A stretch of 29,090 nucleotides of DNA from CAJWPI01 sp964635015. Its GTDB lineage: Bacteria; Pseudomonadota; Gammaproteobacteria; Magnimaribacterales; Magnimaribacteraceae. The stretch covers positions 1 through 29,090 of the forward strand of contig CAZWMS010000021.1 of NCBI GenBank assembly GCA_964635015.1, given 5' to 3'. Under the pieces are notes generated by a model that saw only the letters and a list, made by a program, of their open reading frames with translations, ran no database searches and was not told the DNA's origin. Position numbers and translations under genes: made by a program. Below are positions 1 through 7,461 of this stretch, one piece after another. Within the stretch, counting starts at the first letter, position 1. Every line of letters starts with the position of its first letter.

Positions 1-2
1 AT

Positions 3-254
3 GTTGTTAGGAATACACAGACTGGGGCAGAAATGAGGTCTCGTTTTTGGTTAGGCCATGTTGCTAAAAGAGACGGAAACAAAACTATTAGATCTTTTGA
101 GGGGTTTGTAGGTAACATGGCTTTGGTAAGATTGTTTCTTATAAAACAACAGGTAAATCCAGAGGATTTAAAAAGACACGCTATAGAAGAAATGACGTAT
201 TTAGCTGAATTACTCCCATCTCTATATAAATTAGAAAATGAGCACATCAACTGA
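3..254 (+). CDS. C-terminal end of a PhlG-like (DAPG hydrolase family) C-C hydrolase, 5'-truncated by the window edge
   Basis: The frame is open from the window edge, so the ATG at 33 is probably internal and the gene begins upstream. The visible tail of about 84 residues has the segment EMRSRFWLG, which I recognise from proteins of the 2,4-diacetylphloroglucinol hydrolase (PhlG) family. Near its end it has HAIEE, an HxxxE arrangement matching the second pair of zinc ligands (His/Glu) of PhlG. Family members cleave a C-C bond to release an acyl group from an aromatic or polyketide-like substrate using zinc; the substrate here cannot be told. The stop codon lies inside the next gene (17-bp overlap at 238-254), which suggests co-translation with the DUF4396 membrane protein. 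The assignment rests on one conserved block and one metal motif, so it is moderate. Confidence 0.55.
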   Translation, partial: VVRNTQTGAEMRSRFWLGHVAKRDGNKTIRSFEGFVGNMALVRLFLIKQQVNPEDLKRHAIEEMTYLAELLPSLYKLENEHIN

Positions 255-678
255 ACAAGCCATATCCTGGACTTGCAAGTCTACTTGGAGAAAAGCAAGT
301 GTTAATACTCTTTGGTGCTTATTGGGTTGTTCTATAGGGGACTTTGGGACTATATTTTTCTTCCAAATAACACAAATTCCTTTCCCTCTATTGTGGATTA
401 TGGTTTTAGCTATCATAAACGGATTAATTACTTCAGTTATGCTTGAAACTTATATTTTGTCTAGACAGATGGATCTCAAAAGTGCCTTCAGTACAGCGAT
501 GGGCATGTCGTTTATTTCTATGATTGCTATGGAAATAGCTATGAATGTAGTAGACGTGGTTTTTGCTGGTGGAATCTTGGTTTGGTCAGTTATTCCTCTA
601 ATGCTAGCAGCAGGTTTCCTTACTCCTTTGCCATACAATTACTACAGATTAAAAAAATATGATGAGTCATGTCATTAA
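238..678 (+). CDS. DUF4396 family integral membrane protein
   Basis: This 146-residue membrane protein has a polar N-terminus of about 20 residues followed by several hydrophobic segments (roughly 26-45, 48-68, 85-105 and 108-128). The block TLWCLLGCSIGD (residues 24-35) resembles the DUF4396 signature, which is usually written with HC..GC..GE/D; Trp26 sits where many members have His. A second conserved-looking stretch is MEIAMN (98-103), with Glu99 and Asn103 inside a membrane helix. Cys27/Cys31, Asp35, Glu99 and Asn103 are polar or metal-capable groups in the membrane, but no function is established for the family. The ATG overlaps the end of the PhlG-like gene by 17 bp, so the two are probably translationally coupled. 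Confidence 0.7.
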   Translation: MSTSTEQAISWTCKSTWRKASVNTLWCLLGCSIGDFGTIFFFQITQIPFPLLWIMVLAIINGLITSVMLETYILSRQMDLKSAFSTAMGMSFISMIAMEIAMNVVDVVFAGGILVWSVIPLMLAAGFLTPLPYNYYRLKKYDESCH

Positions 679-702
679 TGAACATAAAAATAATAACCTA
701 CA

Positions 703-1647
703 GTGATAAAAAAACTTAAAATTATTTTGTTAACACTTCTAATTTTCTTTCAGGGGCAATTATTTTCAGACTATGAATTCCTAAAAGAAGACATAGAGAT
801 TTGGAGTGATGGAACTCGAATGAAGGGGAATCTTTTTATTCCTCGGGACGAAAACATAAAAAAATGGCCAACAATTCTAATGGTTCATGGATGGGGAGGG
901 ACGAAGGATCATCTAAATACGGCTTATGCAACCAAATTTGCTGCAGCAGGCTTTATGGTTATGACTTTTGATTACAGAGGCTGGGGTGAGAGCGACAGCA
1001 GGCTAGTTATATATAAAGATATGCCTAAACCCTCTAGGTGGAGTAATAAAGTAAAAGTGGAAGCTATTGCTATAAGAGAGCTGGTAGATCCGTTAGATCA
1101 GTATGAAGATATTCAGTCCTGTTTGTACTTTCTTGAAGGAGATTCAAGGGTGGACAGTTCAAGAATAGGTATTTGGGGATCAAGTTTTGGAGGGGGTCAC
1201 GCTATTATGGTTGGAGCAAAAGATCCACGCATTAGAGTGATTGTATCCCAGGTAGGTGGCATGGGGACTGATATGGGGTTTTATTCTCAAGAGTTAAAAA
1301 AACGTTTGATTAAGCAAGCCAGGAGAGAAGAAGATCCTGTTCCTCAAGGAGTTGACATAGTACCAGGGCTAAGAGGTACACCTCATCTGGGTCGGATGGC
1401 TTTGTATCAGCCTATCTCTGTTGCTAAAAATATTAAAGTTCCAACCTTAATCATCGATGCAGAAGATGAGGAGTTATTTGATAGAAGAAAAAATGGCTTG
1501 TCAGTCCATAATTTAATTAAAGGCAAAGTTCCCACCAGATACTTGACATTTCCTGGCAGACATTATGATATTTATGGAAAGAATTTAGAGGCTGTTTTGA
1601 AAGTACAAATTGAATGGTTCAATGAACATTTAAAACAAAAAAAATAG
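703..1647 (+). CDS. Exported alpha/beta hydrolase (dienelactone hydrolase / S15 peptidase-like)
   Basis: This 314-residue protein starts with GTG and has a hydrophobic N-terminal signal segment (residues 5-21), so it is probably periplasmic or membrane-anchored. The alpha/beta hydrolase signatures are clear. HGWGG at 62-66 forms the oxyanion region. DYRGWGES follows at 90-97. The nucleophile elbow GSSFG is at 159-163 with Ser161. A likely acidic residue lies in LIIDAEDEELFD, and the catalytic His in FPGRHYDIYG near the C-terminus. The order and spacing fit the dienelactone hydrolase / Xaa-Pro peptidase-like branch that hydrolyses esters, lactones or peptides; the substrate is not predictable. 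It sits 24 bp after the DUF4396 gene and may share its transcript. No hairpin terminator is visible before the convergent amidase gene. Confidence 0.85.
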   Translation: MIKKLKIILLTLLIFFQGQLFSDYEFLKEDIEIWSDGTRMKGNLFIPRDENIKKWPTILMVHGWGGTKDHLNTAYATKFAAAGFMVMTFDYRGWGESDSRLVIYKDMPKPSRWSNKVKVEAIAIRELVDPLDQYEDIQSCLYFLEGDSRVDSSRIGIWGSSFGGGHAIMVGAKDPRIRVIVSQVGGMGTDMGFYSQELKKRLIKQARREEDPVPQGVDIVPGLRGTPHLGRMALYQPISVAKNIKVPTLIIDAEDEELFDRRKNGLSVHNLIKGKVPTRYLTFPGRHYDIYGKNLEAVLKVQIEWFNEHLKQKK

Positions 1648-1727
1648 TTACATATCTTTTTAATAGCCTCAAAAAACATACAATAAATGGTTTAAAATTC
1701 ACCAAGGTTTGAAAGAGAGAAAGTTAT

Positions 1728-3167
1728 TCAATCCTTTGAAATTACATATATTGAAGGATGTCTATCTATCCAGGGATCTGATTCCTCTAATTGCCTAGCT
1801 ATATCAATTAATATTCGTTCTTTTCCCATGCCAGAAAAAAAATGCATTCCTAAAGGCAGTCCTCCTGGACCAATTGCGCAAGGTATTGATATGGCAGGCA
1901 ATCCCGTCATATTAGCTATTGGAGTTCCTGGTATAAACCTTGATGCTTCTTCAAACCACTCATCTAGTGTGCATTTAGAATTTAAAGTTAAAGGGCTACC
2001 TATTTTTGGTGTTCCTTGAATAAACGTAGGTGAAAGCAATAAGTCCCATTCTTCGAAAAAATGTCCAAATTCTAAGCTCATATGGCCAGCCATACCCATT
2101 ACTAGAGTTTGATCAAAAGAAGAAACCTTCTCGCCTTCTGCAACCATCTGAATAGTAATAGATTCTAGGTTATCCAAACTAGGTTCCTTATTAGCTAAAG
2201 TAGCATTTGTCTTAACTACTAAATTGGCCATTGCATACCAAATTGTTTTAAAGGCATCAAAATAGTCTAAGTTAATTACAGGTGGAGTAGCTTCTTCTAC
2301 TTGATGTCCATTTTCTCTTAGAGATTCAGCTATCCTTTCTAGTTCCTCTTTTATCTGAGGATCCATAGGATTATCTCCCCAATCCTCAAAACTAACAGCA
2401 ATCTTATATTTTTTGGGTGCCTGTCCCATTAAGGTCAAAAATGATTCTTTTTTAAAATTATTCATTATTGCTTCACCTATAGCTGGCTTAGATACAGCAT
2501 CTAAAAAAGCAGCAGTGTCCCTTACCGTACGGCTATTACACCCTTCAGCAATAATAGGAGAATTAACATCATTCATAATGGGACCTAAGCTAATTCTTCC
2601 CCTGCTAGCTTTAAGACCTACATTTCCACAGCAACTCGCAGGCACCCTTGTCGAACCTCCCCCGTCGTTACTATGAGCTAAAGGAACAACGCCTGCAGCA
2701 ACTAGAGCAGCTGAACCTCCACTTGAACCACCAGTAATATGATCTGTGTTCCAAGGATTGCGGGTAGCTCCTTGAGCTAATGACTCAGTGGTCAAAGTAA
2801 GACCGAACTCAGGACAAGCACTTCTTCCTATAAATTGAAGTCCAGAGTTAAGCATATTCTGGGCAAAATTAGTGGTTAGTGGAGCAACAAGACCTTTTGT
2901 AAGTCTAGATCCGCTCTCTTGAGTTATACCAGCTATACTTGCTCCTAAATCTTTAATAAAAGTAGGAACGCCTTTAAAGATAGCTTTTTCACCTGATTCT
3001 TCTTTATAGGGCTCATCGAAAACAGCTACTACTGCATTCAAACTATTATTTACATTATTTAGTGCTTCGTGAGATAAGTTAGCTAATTCTTTATCAGTCA
3101 CTTCTCCTTTTTTTACTAGCTCTGCAAGCCCAATAGCGTCATGTTTTGTATATTCTTCAAGATTCAC
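1728..3167 (-). CDS. Amidase (amidase-signature family)
   Basis: This 479-residue protein has the complete amidase-signature catalytic triad. Lys72 lies in VPTFIKDLG. The cis-Ser is in GGSSGGS (Ser148). The nucleophile Ser172 lies in DGGGSTRVPAS; the 24-residue spacing between the two serines equals that in fatty acid amide hydrolase. Such enzymes hydrolyse carboxylic amides. The strong Gly/Ser core argues for a functional enzyme, and the divergent C-terminal half (about 260-479) gives no substrate clue. It is not an obvious GatA, because no gatB or gatC is nearby. It starts with GTG at 3165-3167, supported by an upstream AAAGGGAG sequence. There is no signal peptide, so it is cytoplasmic. 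It is divergent to the GNAT gene at 3243. Confidence 0.9.
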   Translation of the reverse strand: MNLEEYTKHDAIGLAELVKKGEVTDKELANLSHEALNNVNNSLNAVVAVFDEPYKEESGEKAIFKGVPTFIKDLGASIAGITQESGSRLTKGLVAPLTTNFAQNMLNSGLQFIGRSACPEFGLTLTTESLAQGATRNPWNTDHITGGSSGGSAALVAAGVVPLAHSNDGGGSTRVPASCCGNVGLKASRGRISLGPIMNDVNSPIIAEGCNSRTVRDTAAFLDAVSKPAIGEAIMNNFKKESFLTLMGQAPKKYKIAVSFEDWGDNPMDPQIKEELERIAESLRENGHQVEEATPPVINLDYFDAFKTIWYAMANLVVKTNATLANKEPSLDNLESITIQMVAEGEKVSSFDQTLVMGMAGHMSLEFGHFFEEWDLLLSPTFIQGTPKIGSPLTLNSKCTLDEWFEEASRFIPGTPIANMTGLPAISIPCAIGPGGLPLGMHFFSGMGKERILIDIARQLEESDPWIDRHPSIYVISKD

Positions 3168-3242
3168 TGTACTCCCTTTTTATTTTCATTTGTAAACTAT
3201 AACAGTATCATTAAGAAAACTTCTTCTCTATTAATTTTACTT

Positions 3243-3752
3243 ATGAATAAAATTTCCCTTGTTTCTATAAGAAGAGCTAAAGAGACTGATTTCAAAGAAT
3301 TATTTGATTTAATTAATTTAGCTTTTGGAAATAAAACAGAGTCAAATTTAGTTAAAAGGCTAATTTCTGATGGCGAAGTGTTAATTAATCTTCTTGCTGA
3401 AACATCAGATTCTATTTTAGGGAATGTTGTTGTATCCCAATCTACCATGGAACCAGATTTGGGTTTGTTTTGTGGAGGAGTAGCACCTCTTTCTGTTTTG
3501 CCTGATTACCAATCTTTAGGCATTGGCTCCAAGCTTATGAGGGAAACTATCAAAGAAAGCAAAAAAATGGGAATGGATGCCTTATTTCTTTTAGGGAATC
3601 CTAGTTACTATAAAAAATTTAGTTTTAATGTTTCTAATATAAGAAATGAATATGGTTTTGGTTCTTTCTTAGAGTTGGAATTAACTAAAGGTTGCTTAGT
3701 TAATGTTAAATCAAAATTTAGTTATGCAAGCGCATTTTCGAGTTTAGAATGA
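3243..3752 (+). CDS. GNAT-family N-acetyltransferase (YhbS-like)
   Basis: I place the start at the ATG at 3243, giving 169 residues. The frame stays open further upstream to 3141, but that part overlaps the start of the divergent amidase gene and reads as a hydrophobic run with no counterpart in the family. The acetyl-CoA binding motif A is visible: APLSVLPDYQSLGIGS (about 81-96, with Q/R-x-x-G-x-G/A as QSLGIG). It is followed by a helix and by GNPSYYKKFSF, typical of YhbS-type acetyltransferases in which the Tyr pair follows the beta-bulge strand. The substrate is unknown. No good Shine-Dalgarno sequence precedes the ATG; an AT-rich stretch (TATTAA at 3229) lies 8 nt upstream of it, so a very short leader is possible. 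Confidence 0.85.
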   Translation: MNKISLVSIRRAKETDFKELFDLINLAFGNKTESNLVKRLISDGEVLINLLAETSDSILGNVVVSQSTMEPDLGLFCGGVAPLSVLPDYQSLGIGSKLMRETIKESKKMGMDALFLLGNPSYYKKFSFNVSNIRNEYGFGSFLELELTKGCLVNVKSKFSYASAFSSLE

Positions 3753-3760
3753 TTAGGAAA

Positions 3761-3804
3761 AGTTTAAAAAAATATCTTTTAAACTGCCATTTATAATGGT
3801 TTAA
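3761..3804 (+). terminator. Two overlapping, mutually exclusive hairpins after the GNAT gene
   Basis: A perfect 9-bp inverted repeat (AGTTTAAAA at 3761-3769, TTTTAAACT at 3777-3785, 7-nt loop) begins 8 nt after the GNAT stop. The 3' arm can alternatively pair downstream: TTAAA (3779-3783) with TTTAA (3800-3804), continuing as CCATT (3787-3791) with AATGG (3795-3799) around a 3-nt loop, leaving a CTG bulge. Both structures are AT-rich and no long T-run follows, so a simple intrinsic terminator is not certain. Confidence 0.35.
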
Positions 3805-3871
3805 CAGCAGGTAGAAAAAGAGAATACCAAATTTAAATCTTATAGATACTTACTTCAACTAAACTGGCAAG

Positions 3872-3901
3872 TTGCAAATTTTGCTTTCGCCCCCATTTAA
3901 T
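3872..3901 (+). promoter_or_regulatory. Putative sigma70 promoter giving a leaderless or near-leaderless mRNA for the E3-binding-domain gene
   Basis: TTGCAA at 3872-3877 (consensus TTGACA, 5 of 6) and TTTAAT at 3896-3901 (consensus TATAAT, 5 of 6) are 18 bp apart. The ATG of the downstream gene begins at 3906, only 4 nt after the -10 hexamer. A start of transcription about 7 nt after the hexamer would fall within the start codon. There is no Shine-Dalgarno sequence before this ATG, which fits. Confidence 0.4.
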
Positions 3902-3905
3902 AGTT

Positions 3906-4127
3906 ATGGAAAAAAGAGAATATATTCACCCAATACAGAAGTCAGGAGCTCACTCTGTTCCTGATTCTTTCTTTGTGGATCAAGCTGTGAATAGAATCAA
4001 AGCCAATCCCCCTGTAATACGTTTAGCTAAAAAATTAGGTGTGGATTTGTTAAAAGTCATCGGTACGGGGAGAAATGGACACATTACTAAACAAGATATT
4101 AAAGATTATTCTATTACTATAAAATAA
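3906..4127 (+). CDS. Stand-alone E3-binding (peripheral subunit-binding) domain protein
   Basis: This 73-residue protein is almost entirely one recognisable module. Residues 36-69 (starting VIRLAKKLGVDL, then GTGRNGHITKQDI) match the peripheral subunit-binding domain of 2-oxoacid dehydrogenase E2 components, which docks the E3 dihydrolipoamide dehydrogenase or E1. The GTGxxG loop is intact; His59 replaces the common Arg. There is no lipoyl domain before it and no acyltransferase domain after it; the stop codon is followed by a separate CDF gene. Residues 1-35 are polar and unrecognised. In E2 this domain links lipoyl and catalytic parts, so an isolated copy could be an adaptor that recruits E3 (or E1) to another complex, loosely like the mitochondrial KGD4 adaptor; that role is inference. 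A remnant of a broken E2 is less likely given the intact start and lack of flanking E2 sequence. Confidence 0.75.
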   Translation: MEKREYIHPIQKSGAHSVPDSFFVDQAVNRIKANPPVIRLAKKLGVDLLKVIGTGRNGHITKQDIKDYSITIK

Positions 4128-4180
4128 TACCTTCTCTCAGGATGTTCTGGGGTGCTAGTTTTTTCACAAAGTAACTTAAT

Positions 4181-5062
4181 ATGAGCAGGAATCATCATCA
4201 CCATGTTCCAGAAAGTGATAGAAGCTTGTTAATTGCTATTTTCCTTAATGGTCTATTAACTTTAGCTCAAGTCATAGGAGGAATTATTTCTGGAAGCCTT
4301 TCACTTATAGCTGATGCTTTGCACAACATAAGCGATGCAGCATCCTTAGGCATTGCTTTATTTGCTCGAACAATAAGTCGTAAACCAGCAGATGAATTTA
4401 AAAGTTTTGGTTACCAAAGAGCTGAAGTTATAGCAGCACTAATTAATCTAACTCTTTTAATAACTGTCAGCATCTATTTAATTTATGAAGCTGTTTGGAG
4501 AGTTATAGAACCACAAGTTATAGCTGGATGGATAATTGTGTTAGTTGCTGGTATTGCACTTATTGTTGATATGTTTACTGCCATGATCACCTATAGACTG
4601 TCTAAAAATAACCTGAACATGAAAGCTGCTTTTCTACACAACCTTTCTGATGCATTAGCTTCTATTGGAGTTATTATTGCTGGAACCTTGATTCTTCTTT
4701 ATCAATGGTATTGGGTAGATACTTTGGTTACTTTTTTGATAGCTGGATTTGTTTTGTGGCAGGGTATAATAATGCTCCCAAAAACTGTTCATCTATTAAT
4801 GGAAGGAACCCCTGAAGAATTATCTTCAGTAGACATTAAGTCTGCCATGGAAGAGGTAGCTGATGTGGAAGATGTTCATCATATTCATGTCTGGAATTTA
4901 GATGAATATCGAATTGCTTTGGAAGCTCATGTTGTTGTCACAGCAGATAAATTGCAAAAGGTTGAAGCCATTAAGAAAAAATTGAAACAAGTACTAAAGA
5001 AGAAATTTGAAATTAGTCACTCAACTTTAGAATTTGAACACCACATAGATGCTAATTGCTAA
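4181..5062 (+). CDS. Cation diffusion facilitator, zinc-type efflux transporter (CzcD/ZitB-like)
   Basis: This 293-residue protein has six predicted membrane helices and a cytoplasmic C-terminal domain. The metal site of zinc CDF proteins is visible: H48xxxD52 in helix 2 (LHNISDAAS) and H153xxxD157 in helix 5 (LHNLSDALA). That two-His, two-Asp pattern is typical of CzcD, ZitB and ZnT proteins and differs from the DD/HD pattern of YiiP. The C-terminal domain (about 205-293) contains HHIHVWNLD and ends with EFEHHID, a His-rich dimeric metal-sensing domain. The N-terminus carries four consecutive histidines (5-8), possibly a metal-sequestering tail. It exports Zn2+ (perhaps Cd2+ or Co2+) by proton antiport at the inner membrane. 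No adjacent regulator is seen. Confidence 0.92.
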   Translation: MSRNHHHHVPESDRSLLIAIFLNGLLTLAQVIGGIISGSLSLIADALHNISDAASLGIALFARTISRKPADEFKSFGYQRAEVIAALINLTLLITVSIYLIYEAVWRVIEPQVIAGWIIVLVAGIALIVDMFTAMITYRLSKNNLNMKAAFLHNLSDALASIGVIIAGTLILLYQWYWVDTLVTFLIAGFVLWQGIIMLPKTVHLLMEGTPEELSSVDIKSAMEEVADVEDVHHIHVWNLDEYRIALEAHVVVTADKLQKVEAIKKKLKQVLKKKFEISHSTLEFEHHIDANC

Positions 5063-5110
5063 GAAAATAACTAAATAAAAGAAAATTGAGATAGGAGTTA
5101 GTTGGAGAGT

Positions 5111-5602
5111 TCAGGAACTAGATATTCCTTTTTCATTTTTAGTATTTCTCTTTATTGATAAGAGAAATAGAGTTATAAGTAAGATAAAAACATAAGGAGC
5201 TCCTTCTGCACCTGGACTAGGTCCAGTCGTGTAGAGATTTAGATCTAAATCTTTAGGATAGTAAAATAATCTAACTCCCCATTCTAATATCCAAAATACA
5301 TACATTAGAGGGATTAAACTTTTATATTTGAAAATAACTATCCAGCATAAAGCACAAATAATTAACTCTTCAAAGCCCCATAGAGAGAAAAATAAGTAAA
5401 TGACCGGATTTGGGTCAGGATCTCCTTTAATAAAAGCAAAATTTGCAATGCTATGGAATCCATATTCTTCAAAAAACATATGGATTACTGACCTCCAAGT
5501 CATTAGTGATACGAAAAGCACAAATCCCCATAAAGCTATTTTTCTTCCATAAAACTTGTTTGTTATTATTTTTGGTAAAAGATTAAAATTAAACATACTC
5601 AC
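5111..5602 (-). CDS. Unknown integral membrane protein, about four helices
   Basis: I do not recognise this 163-residue protein. It has hydrophobic stretches at roughly 22-42, 66-90, 93-112 and 137-150. Between the last two lies a polar, Pro/Gly-rich loop (about 117-136, containing YYPKDLDLNLYTTGPSPG) that is likely exposed. Trp and Phe are frequent. The start could be GTG at 5600-5602 or ATG at 5594-5596, two codons later; neither has a convincing ribosome-binding site. It is convergent with the CDF gene (48-bp gap, no hairpin seen) and divergent from the MAPEG gene. Confidence 0.7.
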   Translation of the reverse strand: MSMFNFNLLPKIITNKFYGRKIALWGFVLFVSLMTWRSVIHMFFEEYGFHSIANFAFIKGDPDPNPVIYLFFSLWGFEELIICALCWIVIFKYKSLIPLMYVFWILEWGVRLFYYPKDLDLNLYTTGPSPGAEGAPYVFILLITLFLLSIKRNTKNEKGISSS

Positions 5603-5675
5603 AGTTTAGCAATTGATTTTATAGTAAAGTAAGAATTATAAATAAGATAAGACATCAATTGGTTGGAAAGCAAGA

Positions 5676-6068
5676 ATGCAATATTTTATATACCCAGCGA
5701 TTTTAAGCACTTTAACTTTGCTTGTTTATTATTTCACCTTATTTAAATCTGGAATGGCGAGGCAAAAGTACAATATACCTGCTCCTTCACACGACGGGCC
5801 AGAAGACTATTTAAGGCAAGTCAGGGTGCATCAGAATACACTAGAACATTTAGTTATTTTTCTTCCAAGTCTCTGGTTATTTTCTTTTGCTGTAGATCCC
5901 ATTTGGGCTTCTATTATTGGAGTTTTGTGGCCAATAGGAAGATTAGCTTATGCTTATGGATATTATATAGAAGCTGAAAAGAGAGTTTTAGGTCTATACT
6001 TAAGCATGATACCTATATACATACTCGTTTTGGGATCTCTTGTAGGTTTTCTAACAAAGGTTTTGTAA
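5676..6068 (+). CDS. MAPEG-family membrane protein (microsomal GST-like)
   Basis: This 130-residue protein has four hydrophobic helices, the standard size for MAPEG (membrane-associated proteins in eicosanoid and glutathione metabolism). The family signature is present: RVHQNTLEHLVIFLP at 50-64, with the conserved Arg, Asn and Glu, and a second block GRLAYAYGY (88-96). Eukaryotic relatives conjugate glutathione to lipophilic electrophiles at the membrane; bacterial members are mostly untested. A glutathione role is consistent with the soluble GST and the GST-kappa-like isomerase elsewhere in this window, but they are about 17 kb away. Confidence 0.88.
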   Translation: MQYFIYPAILSTLTLLVYYFTLFKSGMARQKYNIPAPSHDGPEDYLRQVRVHQNTLEHLVIFLPSLWLFSFAVDPIWASIIGVLWPIGRLAYAYGYYIEAEKRVLGLYLSMIPIYILVLGSLVGFLTKVL

Positions 6069-6217
6069 TCGCAGTTGTATTGAATTTGAGACCAGAATGC
6101 AAGAATCAATAATTTCTAGGTGCTGTGACCCAATATTTCAAAAGATTTATGGTTCAGTTTTTGAATTAATAAATTGGCTGATAACTTAAAATTAATTGAT
6201 AGATAAATGGAAAATTT

Positions 6218-7405
6218 TTATTCATTCTTCACTTTTGGGATTTTCTTCAGAAATTCATTAATAGCTTTTGTAAGCATAAATTGGTGAATGGATAGTTCTT
6301 GATTTGAAGCAAATGGCCAAGCGCTGTGCATCACTATGACCGTTTCGGTTGCTGGATTTATCCAAATTATTTGTCCAAATATTCCTAAAGCTGAAAAACT
6401 CCCGGGCTCTCCGGTTTCTAGCCACCACTGATACCCATAACCCTTGTAGCCCTTAGAAGGAGCAGTGGATTCTTCCATCCATCTCTCAGGTAGGACTCTT
6501 GTGCCATCATTTAATCTGCCATCATGCATTGCAAATAACCCTATGCGAGCATAGTCTCTTAATGTAGCGTTGATACAACAACCGCCTAATTCGAGGAGGT
6601 GGTTTATGTCTAAGCTCCAAGAACCGTCACTTTCCATTCCAAAAGGTTGCCATATCTTTTGTTCTAGGTAATTGGAGAGATTATTATTGATAGCTGAACG
6701 AACTAAATCACCTACAAGATTTGTCTCACCTGTGTTGTAGTTAAAAAGTTTCCCTGGTTTAGAATTAATGGGTAATTTACTAAGATAATTTAATAAAGTA
6801 GTGGAATTGAAGCCAGCCGCAATACTTACATCCGACTCAGGATCCGAATAATTTTCATCCCAATCTACCCCTGAAGACATTTGTAACAAATTCTTAATTG
6901 ATACATTTTCATAGGAGCTTCCAACAAGTTGAGGTAGGTATTTTGTAATAGGATCCTCAACACTTCCAATAAAACCATCTTGTATAGCAGCTCCCAGTAG
7001 CATAGAAGTTACTGATTTAGCTACTGAAAAAGAGATCCAACGACTGTTCTCATCGTTGTCTAGACCATATTTCTCATAAACTATATTCCCCTTATGAACC
7101 ACTAAAAGTCCCGCAACTCTTAACTTCAAAAAATAATCTTTTATCGAGTAACTTTTACCGTAAAGATCGTAGCTAACATTGGATAAATCAATAAATTTGT
7201 TTTCTAGATGATAAGTGTACTTACCCTTTTTTATAGGAAGAGAAGGAATAAATTCATCTATTCTATTAAACCCCTTTTCTTTTTGTTTACTAGACCAAAA
7301 TAAAATATTAGTAGACTCTTCTGAAGTTTCCTCAATTGGATTAGACCAAACCTCATATACTTTAAGAATTGAAAGTGTTAATAATATTAGTTTAAAAATT
7401 TTCAC
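6218..7405 (-). CDS. Secreted serine hydrolase of the beta-lactamase class C / 6-aminohexanoate-dimer hydrolase type
   Basis: This 395-residue protein begins with GTG and a signal peptide (about 1-21), indicating a periplasmic or secreted enzyme. The SxxK nucleophile motif is S127-V-A-K130, inside ISFSVAKS. The Tyr motif is FNYNTGET, with Tyr223. The C-terminal motif replacing KTG is GIFGQ...HSAW, with H360-S-A-W363. HSAW and the overall order resemble NylB-like amide hydrolases and EstB-type esterases more than true AmpC beta-lactamases, so an ester or amide substrate is likely and antibiotic resistance is not implied. The 149-bp gap to the convergent MAPEG gene has no obvious hairpin. Confidence 0.88.
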   Translation of the reverse strand: MKIFKLILLTLSILKVYEVWSNPIEETSEESTNILFWSSKQKEKGFNRIDEFIPSLPIKKGKYTYHLENKFIDLSNVSYDLYGKSYSIKDYFLKLRVAGLLVVHKGNIVYEKYGLDNDENSRWISFSVAKSVTSMLLGAAIQDGFIGSVEDPITKYLPQLVGSSYENVSIKNLLQMSSGVDWDENYSDPESDVSIAAGFNSTTLLNYLSKLPINSKPGKLFNYNTGETNLVGDLVRSAINNNLSNYLEQKIWQPFGMESDGSWSLDINHLLELGGCCINATLRDYARIGLFAMHDGRLNDGTRVLPERWMEESTAPSKGYKGYGYQWWLETGEPGSFSALGIFGQIIWINPATETVIVMHSAWPFASNQELSIHQFMLTKAINEFLKKIPKVKNE

Positions 7406-7461
7406 TTTAAAAAAATTTGAGCTTACAGATTATTCATATAAGCTAACTATTTCAAGTAGAT

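Noticed and set aside
231..638. Minus-strand open frames opposite the DUF4396 gene.
   Set aside because: They are mirror frames of a convincing membrane protein gene and show no family features or start signals.
3141..3242. N-terminal extension of the GNAT gene from an upstream ATG at 3141.
   Set aside because: It would add 34 residues that overlap the amidase start on the other strand, with no family counterpart; the ATG at 3243 gives a normal GNAT start.
6218..7405. Reading the serine hydrolase as a beta-lactamase resistance gene.
   Set aside because: The SxxK and Tyr motifs fit the superfamily, but HSAW in place of KTG and the overall pattern point to NylB/EstB-like hydrolases, so resistance is not supported.
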